In this document: one piece after another, positions 54,306 to 60,895 of the stretch
How positions within the stretch are numbered: the stretch's first letter is position 1
How the letters are laid out: each line of letters begins with the position of its first letter
NCBI RefSeq assembly: GCF_001677885.1
Contig: NZ_LOCQ01000038.1
Coordinates: forward strand, 1-60,895
Direction of reading: 5' to 3'
From: Janthinobacterium psychrotolerans
GTDB taxonomy: Bacteria > Pseudomonadota > Gammaproteobacteria > Burkholderiales > Burkholderiaceae_D
DNA: 60,895 bases
Program-made: the position numbers and the translations under genes
The notes under the pieces: generated by a model
The model's input: the letters and a program-made list of their open reading frames with translations, nothing else
What the model was told of the DNA's origin: nothing
The model's database searches: none

Positions 54306-54887
54306 ATGGACAGGAACAGGTCTGATCTGTGGACCGGCATTGGCAGCGCAATCGTGCGAACCGAGGGACACTCCCCGATTGTTATCGTGGAGCGGGATGA
54401 GTCGAGGTTCAGGGCGGCATTGGCGGCACATTTCATCGGCAAGGCGCTGGCCGATCACGATACCCGGCGCGCCTGTCAGTCCTACGTGAGCATGTTTGGG
54501 CACCCGCATCTCCCAGCCGCCATTGTCAGCGGTGGTAGGCGAAGTTCGTTAGCCGATCTGGCCAGCGTTCCGCTTGGAGCGCTGTACGGGGTAGAGCTGA
54601 TCGCCATCGATGGGCCGGAGAGTATGTTGGTCACCATGCCGACGAGGCTTAAACGCTTCATCAACTGCTGTGCGCAGCGGGCGGACGCGGTAGTGGTACT
54701 GACTGAAAGTGCAAAGCGTCTTGTCGAAGCCGGGATCGATGGCACGCTGATGATTGTTGGGGCAAGTACCGATCAGAGACTCCTTTCCCGGTCACAAAAT
54801 AGCAGTGGAGTGGAGTCGGAGATCCAGATGGCAGCGCTTATACGGCTATGCCATAAGCGGAAAGGGGACAGAGATGATGACCAATAG
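54306..54887 (+). CDS. Unknown protein in transfer operon (193 aa)
   Basis: An AAAGGA site precedes ATG 54306. The protein is soluble without signal peptide; hydrophobic strands (SPIVIVERDE, YGVELIAIDGPESMLVTM, ADAVVVLTESAKRLVEAG) suggest an alpha/beta domain. No family is recognised. It lies between traC and TIGR03757, where related elements often have a variable gene (disulfide isomerase or exclusion protein). Its stop overlaps the next gene by 14 bp. Confidence 0.55.
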   Translation: MDRNRSDLWTGIGSAIVRTEGHSPIVIVERDESRFRAALAAHFIGKALADHDTRRACQSYVSMFGHPHLPAAIVSGGRRSSLADLASVPLGALYGVELIAIDGPESMLVTMPTRLKRFINCCAQRADAVVVLTESAKRLVEAGIDGTLMIVGASTDQRLLSRSQNSSGVESEIQMAALIRLCHKRKGDRDDDQ

Positions 54888-55359
54888 TCTGATAGCGGTT
54901 CTATTTGCAGCTGCGACCAGTACGCTGGTGGTGCCAGGAACTCAACTCACGAACACGCAGCCCGCGAATGTGGCGATCGAGGGCCCGTCGATTGGCACGG
55001 GTAGCGTTCGCCCAGTAGAAACCGTGGAAGTTTTTTCGAACTCGGCAATCTATCTCACCAATATCCGCGACGCGCGCGTGTTTGTTCTGGACGCGATGGA
55101 AGTGCTCGACAGCGAGCTTTCCGCCGGATTGCCAGCGAACGAGCCCGAGGCGCTGGCCATTTTGCGCCAGCGCCTGCATGCCCTCGGTGCCACGGCGCTT
55201 GCCCGCCGAACCAAGCCGGCGGCAGAGGGGATCGTTCAAGCCGCACGGTACGGTGTTGACCGCATTCCCGCGGTCGTTATCAATGGCGAGGCGGTGATCT
55301 ATGGGGTGACCGATATCGATGTGGCGCGATCAATATTTCAGCGTAGTCATCTGCAATAG
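54874..55359 (+). CDS. ICE protein TIGR03757 (PFL_4709 family, 161 aa)
   Basis: AAAGGGG precedes tandem ATGs at 54874. A signal peptide is followed by VEVFSNSAIYLTNIRDARVF, a helical middle, and YGVDRIPAVVINGEAVIYGV with VARSIF: a thioredoxin-like fold without a CxxC. The DUF1525 family is periplasmic and occurs with TIGR03756 and TIGR03755, as here. Confidence 0.85.
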   Translation: MMTNSLIAVLFAAATSTLVVPGTQLTNTQPANVAIEGPSIGTGSVRPVETVEVFSNSAIYLTNIRDARVFVLDAMEVLDSELSAGLPANEPEALAILRQRLHALGATALARRTKPAAEGIVQAARYGVDRIPAVVINGEAVIYGVTDIDVARSIFQRSHLQ

Positions 55360-55376
55360 TTTGATGGGGGGAGCAA

Positions 55377-56639
55377 GTGAATACTCTACTACCGGTATTG
55401 CTGACGGCTTTAGCGCTGCCCGGGACGGTGGCCTGGGCGCAAACCAATACCGCGGAAATCGTGGCTAATACCCTGAAAGCGGTGCCCGCGTGCAGTAACT
55501 ACAGGGTGGCGGGCGCGTGCTTTTGGCTAAAGTGTGAAGCATTTCCACCGCATTGCCGCGTGATCAGCAATGTGAGAATCTCCCATTTTTCCCCCGAGGT
55601 CGTTGTCAGCACCTGGCATGATGGGGCTAGCCATCCCTGGGCCGACTATGGGCGCGTCGTCACCAAAACGGTAGGCGGCGCCGCGTCCGGCCTCGTTGGT
55701 ATGGCAATTGATTCTGCAGGCACTAGATTTGCGGGTGAGCGAACAGATCGCAATATCCTCTATAGAGATACCGATGCCATCGGCAATCCTGCATCGTTGG
55801 TCAGCCTGGGCGCATCGGCAAGCCCGGACAGTGCCGGCCGTGCAGTGCCAGCAATACCCGGCGTGGACGAGTTGAGAAAGTTTTTGCGGAGTCCACCTCC
55901 CTTAAGCAATCGCGGTGATGTCGGTACCGCGACAGCATTGGCGGATATCGCGGCCCTTCGGCACGGCGCGGACATTTACACACGCGGTGCTGCGGCAGTG
56001 GCGCAGGTACGTCAAACATTGGCATCTGGCGCTTCGACTGCCACCGCTCCTGCCGGCGGCTTTGTGCGTGCTGCAGGGTTTGCTGCACCTGCCGCCGCAA
56101 GCGGTTTGATGTGCCCGTCAACGTCAAAAGGTCTGATGGTGCACTTCCATTCCTATCTTGATGCGTTGGTTTGGCGCGGCATCGTGCCGGCCGAGCTGTT
56201 GTATCCGCAGACATATCTGCCCGGGGTGCAAGAAGTTGGCATCTCGGGGCTCAACACATGGGGGAGCCTGTATCCCAGGGTGGGTTCGGTGACGCAGCAA
56301 GTACCAATGAAGGGTGCCGCGGTACTTGCTCAACGGGTGGCAAACATCATTTCGCAATCGGCACAACCGCATGTTTATGCGGCGCTCTCTCCGGACTCGG
56401 GCTACCGGTACTTCGGACTTGGGCCGGTGCTTCCCAATGATTCCAAAAACTCGAAGTGGCAGCGCCTGTATCCGCATTCTTCCGCGACGTGCGAAGTGTT
56501 CGGCAGCAATGACACTATGTCGCTGACCACTTGGGGCGATGGTCAAAGTTCGCCCGAAGAGGCCTATAGCTGGAATCTGTGGCGGCGCCTGGAGTGCTGC
56601 AAGGTAGAAGGCGCCTTTATCGGATCAATCGCATTTTGA
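55377..56639 (+). CDS. ICE protein TIGR03756 (PFL_4710 family, TraU-like, 420 aa)
   Basis: GTG start with GGGGGGAGC upstream. Signal peptide, then many cysteines: ACSNYRVAGACFWLKC and further pairs, as in TraU of F-type systems. The C-terminus has SATCEVFGSND, WGDGQSSPEEAYSWNLWRRL, ECC. The cysteines are probably paired in the periplasm. Needed for pilus or channel assembly in related systems. Confidence 0.85.
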   Translation: MNTLLPVLLTALALPGTVAWAQTNTAEIVANTLKAVPACSNYRVAGACFWLKCEAFPPHCRVISNVRISHFSPEVVVSTWHDGASHPWADYGRVVTKTVGGAASGLVGMAIDSAGTRFAGERTDRNILYRDTDAIGNPASLVSLGASASPDSAGRAVPAIPGVDELRKFLRSPPPLSNRGDVGTATALADIAALRHGADIYTRGAAAVAQVRQTLASGASTATAPAGGFVRAAGFAAPAAASGLMCPSTSKGLMVHFHSYLDALVWRGIVPAELLYPQTYLPGVQEVGISGLNTWGSLYPRVGSVTQQVPMKGAAVLAQRVANIISQSAQPHVYAALSPDSGYRYFGLGPVLPNDSKNSKWQRLYPHSSATCEVFGSNDTMSLTTWGDGQSSPEEAYSWNLWRRLECCKVEGAFIGSIAF

Positions 56640-56652
56640 AGAGGGGGAGGCA

Positions 56653-57999
56653 ATGAACTCATTTTGCCAATATCGCATGTTCATCGTGGTGGTTGCTGCA
56701 TGTGCAGGGTCAACACCTGCGATGGCTCAAACGCAGGATGTACCAAGATCGCAGTCCCAGCTTTATTACCGCATCGGTGGCAGTGCGCCTGCCGGTAAAT
56801 CGCCGAATCCGAACGCCCTAGCCGTCAAGATGGGATTTGGCCTCAAGCTCAACGCCAACTACACCTGCGGCAAGTTCGATGTCGGACTTAGTTGGGCCAA
56901 TCTGATGAACGGATTCAGTAGCCTCGGTACCCAAATCACGGGTGCTGTCAAAGCTGGGATCAGCGCCCTTCCGCTGTACCTTCTACAGCGCGCTCAACCG
57001 GGCTTGTATGAGCTTTTTCAGACGTATGCCAAAAAGGCCGAGATCAGCGTGAATGCGGCGCTAGACAGCTGCGAACAGATGGAAGCGCAGATCAAGCAGG
57101 GGAAGGATCCCTATGCGAAGTGGGTAGGCCTGGCCAAGGGCGAGGGTTGGAGCGGGGAAGCCGGCACGAATGGGGATGTTGTATCTGCGAAAAGCAAAGT
57201 CGAAGCGGACAACGGCCGAAAGGGGGTCACTTGGATCGGCAATAAGGTTGCTGGCGGCTTTACGCAACCGGCTATTCGTCCCGTGAACGATATCGTTATC
57301 GCTGGCTACAACCTGACGATGATGCAGCCTGTCACCGCCTCCAATACGGCGAACTACTCGACAGGCGGCACGCCACTGGGGAAGGCATTTCCACGCCCGC
57401 AGGACGCTGCGGATTTCGCCGTTTCTGTGCTTGGTGACCATTTGATCGCCACGTGCGACGAACCGTCCTGTGCCCAAAAAGGTGTTTTTACGGCAATCGG
57501 CCTGCAACCGAAATATGACGCCGAGATCCCGACCGCGCTTAACCAGGTGAAGCTTGCAATCAGTAGCAGTAGCCCAACGTATGCGGCCCTGGCTGCATCT
57601 GGCGCGCCTGATGTCTCGATCACAACGGATGTAGTGCGCGCGATTCGTGAGCTTCCGGCCGATATGCAGGCGATTAGTTCCGAACGCATCGCCAAGGAGA
57701 TAGCACTTGCCCGTACTATCGAAAAGGCACTGGCAGTGCGCGCGGTGCTGATATCGGGAATGAGCCTGCCAGAGGTGCAAAAGCATGAGCCGGCCGTGGC
57801 GATTGCGAAGGAGAAGGTTGATCAGTTGACCCAGTTCATCCAGGACCTGTTGTTCGAGAGCCGTGTTCGACGAGAGATGGTCTCGGACACTGCCGGCTCC
57901 TTGCTGCAGGCGTATCAGGGACGGCGGGCCATAGCGGCGCCTTTACCGACCCAGCAACCGGCGGATAAAAACATCATGAGCAACGGTCGAGTGAAGTGA
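56653..57999 (+). CDS. ICE protein TIGR03755 (PFL_4711 family, TraH-like, 448 aa)
   Basis: Signal peptide ending AMAQTQ, then YYRIGGSAPAGKSPNPNALA, LKLNANYTCGKFDVGLSWAN and a long helical part with C-terminal coiled coil (LTQFIQDLLFESRVRRE). The family corresponds to TraH of F-type systems, a periplasmic assembly factor. Position directly after TIGR03756 is invariant. GAGGGGGAGG precedes the ATG. Confidence 0.85.
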   Translation: MNSFCQYRMFIVVVAACAGSTPAMAQTQDVPRSQSQLYYRIGGSAPAGKSPNPNALAVKMGFGLKLNANYTCGKFDVGLSWANLMNGFSSLGTQITGAVKAGISALPLYLLQRAQPGLYELFQTYAKKAEISVNAALDSCEQMEAQIKQGKDPYAKWVGLAKGEGWSGEAGTNGDVVSAKSKVEADNGRKGVTWIGNKVAGGFTQPAIRPVNDIVIAGYNLTMMQPVTASNTANYSTGGTPLGKAFPRPQDAADFAVSVLGDHLIATCDEPSCAQKGVFTAIGLQPKYDAEIPTALNQVKLAISSSSPTYAALAASGAPDVSITTDVVRAIRELPADMQAISSERIAKEIALARTIEKALAVRAVLISGMSLPEVQKHEPAVAIAKEKVDQLTQFIQDLLFESRVRREMVSDTAGSLLQAYQGRRAIAAPLPTQQPADKNIMSNGRVK

Positions 58000-58006
58000 G
58001 GCTGAG

Positions 58007-58222
58007 ATGTCCGACGATACCCAATTTATTAAATATTCCCGCTCACTGTTGAGGATACCGTCGTCCCGCAGCGTGCCGAGTGCGATGGGAATGCTGCTGC
58101 TGACTATGCTGGCCATGGTAGTGTTTGGTGGATTTTGCCTGGTTCTGGTATGGCTAGCAGACGAAGTCTGGACGCTCTTCAAACTCTTCGCCCTCATGAG
58201 TAGCGGGCAGGTGAAGTGGTGA
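58007..58222 (+). CDS. Small membrane protein, copy A (71 aa)
   Basis: MSDDTQFIKYSRSLLRIPSS is followed by one membrane helix (about 27-52) and a short tail VWTLFKLFALMSSGQVKW. The N-terminal 55 residues align with the next gene (MSDKIHSIKAAQ ... GMLLVTMLAM). The start lies 7 bp after the previous stop with GAGGCTGAG before the ATG. Function unknown. Confidence 0.6.
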   Translation: MSDDTQFIKYSRSLLRIPSSRSVPSAMGMLLLTMLAMVVFGGFCLVLVWLADEVWTLFKLFALMSSGQVKW

Positions 58223-58229
58223 GGCTGAA

Positions 58230-58625
58230 ATGTCCGACAAGATCCACTCCATTAAAGCTGCACAGCCCCGGCCGAAAAAATCGCTATTTCGCAGCTTTCT
58301 GCGCACTACGGGCATGTTGCTTGTGACCATGCTGGCCATGGCAGTGCTGGTTATATTGGCTGTGCTTCTCATGCTGGTATCAGACGAGGCCCGCTCGTTG
58401 TTCCAGTTCATAGCTCGTTACCGCATAGCTGCCTACTGTATGCATCTGGTTGTCACGGTATGCCTATGGCTGGCATGGGCGAAGATCGTTGCGTGGTTGG
58501 TGAAGCGCAGCTTGGTGCCGGAATCCGCGCGCCAGGTCCTGATCGAACGCAAGGGTAGGTGGTTTGCCGCGCTGGTGACGCTTCAACTCATTTTGCTGGC
58601 ATCTGCGTTTGGCCAGATTGCGTAG
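58230..58625 (+). CDS. Membrane protein, copy B (131 aa)
   Basis: Three to four membrane helices (about 26-50, 65-90, 108-128). The first 55 residues resemble copy A; the rest is extra, with WAKIVAWLVKRSLVPESARQ. The same GTGAAGTG-GTGAGGCTGA sequence precedes both genes, suggesting a duplication. Probably an inner-membrane component of the transfer system or an exclusion factor (inference). Confidence 0.65.
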   Translation: MSDKIHSIKAAQPRPKKSLFRSFLRTTGMLLVTMLAMAVLVILAVLLMLVSDEARSLFQFIARYRIAAYCMHLVVTVCLWLAWAKIVAWLVKRSLVPESARQVLIERKGRWFAALVTLQLILLASAFGQIA

Positions 58626-58635
58626 CGGAGGAAAT

Positions 58636-60222
58636 ATGGGTGTCGATAGTTACCTTGAGTTGTACACCACGCTCTACGGCTGGTTCTTCAGCGGCGTAAT
58701 CTGGAGCGTCCTGTCGGCAAGCGGGATCATCTACATCCCGTTTCTTGTGACAATTGTGCAAGTCTGGCGCGAGGGGCACGAGATGGACGACGATGCGCAA
58801 GGCACGGCCTGGATGATCAGACGGATGGAAGTCGAGTTGTTTTCGGCGATTATCGTGTTTGCACTTTGTCTCGTTCCCTCGTCCATTACATCGCTGTCGA
58901 GCATGAAACTGTATTACGCACCCACGGCCACTTCGCTTGAGCCGGCCCCGTCAAAGGCCACGCCCACTGCATCGGACAGCAGCTACAGCCGCCCCGAGGT
59001 ATTCGGCAACACTGTGCCAGGCATTTCGGCAATTCCTCCGTGGTGGTATACGGTGCTCGGTATCAGTAGCGGTATTAACGCCGCCACGCGCGCCGGAATC
59101 CAGGGGGGCATTCGGGATTTCCGCCAGCTGCAGGATCTGGCCCACATCGCCACTGTCCAGGATCCCCAACTTCGCTCCGCAGTGCAACGTTTTTATAGTG
59201 AGTGCTTTGTGCCGGCCAGATCCCGATTCCTGACCGCCGGAACCCCGTCGGCCGTCGCAGCTGCGCAGATCGCGAAGTACGGGCAGGCGGATACTGACTG
59301 GATCGGAAGTCACGCGTTTCGTGATGATCCCATGTTGTATGCCGATTTGTATGCAAGAAGCGAAGTGGCCAGCTTCCCATTTAATCCTTCTCGCGATGTG
59401 GATGTCAATACATCCGCAGGTAGCCCGGCTTTGGGACGGCCGAGTTGCAAGGAATGGTGGGAGGCAAGTACTCACGGACTGCGGGACCAGTTGAGTTCGA
59501 CTATTGGCGGACTTCAGGGGCTGGGTGCGGCGGTTCGGTCCCTGACGCCTGGTATCTCGGAAGAAGATCACAGGGACTGGGAGGCTCGGCTGGCGTACCA
59601 GAAGACCGCGCCTACATACGTCGACAGCGAATCGATGACAAACGGCATCGGCGGCGAGGCGGGGGGAATCGGATGGCTTATGCATCTGCCAGCGAACATC
59701 GCTGGCGCGGCCGGTACCGGCTGGCAGGCGTTCCAGGCGTCGGCATCGATGAAGCCGTTGATCTATTTCATGACAATTGCGCAGCCGCTTATTCTGATGG
59801 CGATGTACATTTTTCTGCCCATCATCCTGGTGTTCAGCAGGTACAACCTAGCCGTCATGTTTATCGGCGCCATTGGCATTTTCTCAGTGAAGTTCTGGAC
59901 AGTGATGTGGTACGTCGCCCGGTGGATGGATGACAATCTCATCGCTTCGATGTATCCCGGTATGAGCGGCAACGCGTTGCTGGAGTTTGCACTCGACAAT
60001 CCCACGACCGAAAACACCTACAAGCGCATTGTGCTCAACATGGCACTGATGCTGATGTTCATCGGCCTGCCAATTCTTTTCAGCGGCATGATGGCGTGGA
60101 TAGGCATCAACGTCGGCCATGGGGTGCAACGGATGCTTGGCGATGCCGTGACAGCCGGACGGGACTCTGGACGATCAGGAGCCAACATCGCGGCAGGTGC
60201 GGCAAAAAGGTTCACAAAATGA
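58636..60222 (+). CDS. traG: TraG-like conjugative transfer membrane protein (528 aa)
   Basis: GGAGGA precedes ATG 58636 (MGVDSYLELYTTLYGW). The N-terminus has two to three membrane helices, then a periplasmic part with FGNTVPGISAIPPWWYTVLG, ISSGINAA and ECFVPARSRF. A second cluster of helices follows at about 385-500 (YFMTIAQPLILMAMYIFLPI). This fits the TraG N-terminal region of F/SXT systems; the long TraG C-terminal mating-stabilisation domain is absent, as usual in this ICE type. Last gene of the main operon. Confidence 0.82.
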   Translation: MGVDSYLELYTTLYGWFFSGVIWSVLSASGIIYIPFLVTIVQVWREGHEMDDDAQGTAWMIRRMEVELFSAIIVFALCLVPSSITSLSSMKLYYAPTATSLEPAPSKATPTASDSSYSRPEVFGNTVPGISAIPPWWYTVLGISSGINAATRAGIQGGIRDFRQLQDLAHIATVQDPQLRSAVQRFYSECFVPARSRFLTAGTPSAVAAAQIAKYGQADTDWIGSHAFRDDPMLYADLYARSEVASFPFNPSRDVDVNTSAGSPALGRPSCKEWWEASTHGLRDQLSSTIGGLQGLGAAVRSLTPGISEEDHRDWEARLAYQKTAPTYVDSESMTNGIGGEAGGIGWLMHLPANIAGAAGTGWQAFQASASMKPLIYFMTIAQPLILMAMYIFLPIILVFSRYNLAVMFIGAIGIFSVKFWTVMWYVARWMDDNLIASMYPGMSGNALLEFALDNPTTENTYKRIVLNMALMLMFIGLPILFSGMMAWIGINVGHGVQRMLGDAVTAGRDSGRSGANIAAGAAKRFTK

Positions 60223-60225
60223 ATC

Positions 60226-60435
60226 CTACTTCATTTCGTCCGGGCGCCCTTCCCAGCTATAGCCATCGTTGTCCCACGAATAACGCCGCTCACGCGCCTC
60301 CCTTTGCGGGCGCTCAGCGTTGTCCGCCGCACAGAGCGCCAGTAGCTGAATCAGAATCCTGCCGGCCCAAACCAGCGCGAGCACCAAAGTGCCTGCGAAC
60401 CAAAATAGTAGTCGAGAAATTTTCTTCGTTTTCAT
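60226..60435 (-). CDS. Small membrane protein on opposite strand (69 aa)
   Basis: GAGGGAGGTG precedes ATG 60435 (a GTG one codon earlier is possible). One or two membrane helices (LLFWFAGTLVLALVWAGRIL, IQLLALCAADN), then a charged tail RRYSWDNDGYSWEGRPDEMK. It converges on the TraG-like gene with 3 bp between stops. A DUF3742-type gene often follows traG in such ICEs; this is shorter and the match is not secure. Confidence 0.55.
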   Translation of the reverse strand: MKTKKISRLLFWFAGTLVLALVWAGRILIQLLALCAADNAERPQREARERRYSWDNDGYSWEGRPDEMK

Positions 60436-60517
60436 CACGATGCACCTCCCTCGTTCTCAAGCATACATCTTCCGTCGAGGATGTAAACCCGAGGTTGATA
60501 ACTCACGTGGAGCCAAC

Positions 60518-60784
60518 ATGGACGACCAGACCGAACCTGTTGTGATCGAACCACCCTTCGCTAGCGCCCCAGCGATGCAGCCGGAGAGCGCTCCTATTTG
60601 GAAAGCAACAGAGGGACAGATTGTCAACGCCAGATGGATATTCTTTTCACTGATCGGATTCTGGCTTCTGCTTCCAGTACTGTGGATGGCATGGCGAATG
60701 ATTCGGACGGCCTGCCATACCTGCTCGCTGACCACTCAACGCATCAGGGAGCGTTCTGGTGTACTAGCTGTGATGTTTCAATAG
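60518..60784 (+). pseudogene. PH-domain membrane protein, cut by IS481
   Basis: MDDQTEPVVIEPPF leads to a membrane helix (ARWIFFSLIGFWLLLPVLWM) and the beginning of a bacterial PH (bPH2/YdbT-like) domain, CSLTTQRIRERSGVLAVMF, where the family normally continues another 70 or more residues. The IS481 end begins here and gives the stop. Probably the next cargo or transfer gene, disrupted. Confidence 0.6.
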
Positions 60785-60895
60785 GTTGTTGTGGTTCATT
60801 CGGATTGGATTTGAGACACTGGAAATCGCCAAACCCCCAGTTCTCAAGGAAACCAACCGAATGAACATCCATAAGAATGCCCGATTAACGCTGAT
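60785..60895 (+). mobile_element. IS481-family element, 5' end (runs off window)
   Basis: From about 60785 the sequence changes; TGTGGTTCATTCGG is a terminal repeat and an ATG at 60861 begins MNIHKNARLTL, the standard start of IS481-family transposases. Only this end is inside the window. Confidence 0.75.

Overview
The window looks like part of an integrative and conjugative element (ICE) of the SXT/ICEclc/PFGI-1 type in a betaproteobacterium, most likely an Oxalobacteraceae relative (Janthinobacterium, Massilia or Duganella). This rests on the mating-pair-formation genes of the 'PFL_46xx/47xx' integrating-element families, a MobH relaxase, and a beta/gamma-type H-NS with the WSGRGRQPKW tail. 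The genus is inference. No integrase, attachment site, tRNA or rRNA gene is visible, so both ends of the element lie outside the window or are lost.

Layout. 1-4.4 kb is insertion debris: one IS21 element inserted into another, a 3' fragment of an HNH-like gene, a frameshifted remnant and an IS481 scrap. 4.5-15.25 kb is accessory cargo on the + strand: two different SEC-C zinc-motif proteins, then a tight four-gene operon of a subtilisin-like protease, a trypsin-like protease, a trypsin-like protease fused to a P-loop domain, and a 986-aa STAND-type NTPase. This operon is the best candidate in the window for a little-described conflict or defence system. 15.25-16.3 kb is scrap DNA, including a prpF fragment. 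16.3-23.1 kb is a signalling block: a REC-REC-histidine kinase facing a 1340-aa hybrid kinase that is coupled to a REC-HD-GYP cyclic-di-GMP phosphodiesterase. 23.7-26.1 kb is an IS66 element that cuts a GNAT gene.

26.6-31.0 kb (- strand) is the ICE maintenance module: membrane protein, lipoprotein, SSB, DUF3158, TIGR03761/PFL_4669, DUF2857 and a small unknown gene. It ends at an AT-rich stretch next to a 152-bp GC-rich tandem repeat (about 3.5 copies). 31.8-33.5 kb holds control and protection genes: an ArdB/KlcA antirestriction gene with a strong promoter and structured leader, H-NS, and a KorA/TrfB-like repressor. 33.6-36.0 kb is further cargo, including a gene with integron-cassette-like flanks.

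36.1-38.9 kb (- strand) is the MobH relaxase and a coupled partner. A cluster of three hairpins (39.09-39.18 kb), a possible oriT or terminator block, separates it from the + strand transfer operon at 39.6-60.2 kb: PilL-N, TIGR03759, lytic transglycosylase, PFL_4695, TraD coupling protein, PFL_4697, RAQPRD, TIGR03758, TIGR03745, TIGR03750, TIGR03746, TIGR03749, TIGR03752, TIGR03751 lipoprotein, VirB4/TraC ATPase, an unknown gene, TIGR03757, TIGR03756, TIGR03755, two related small membrane proteins and a TraG-like protein. Genes mostly overlap or lie within 20 bp, so they are probably one transcription unit. The window ends in a PH-domain gene broken by an IS481 element.

Family names come from recognition of motifs, length and gene order, not from a search.
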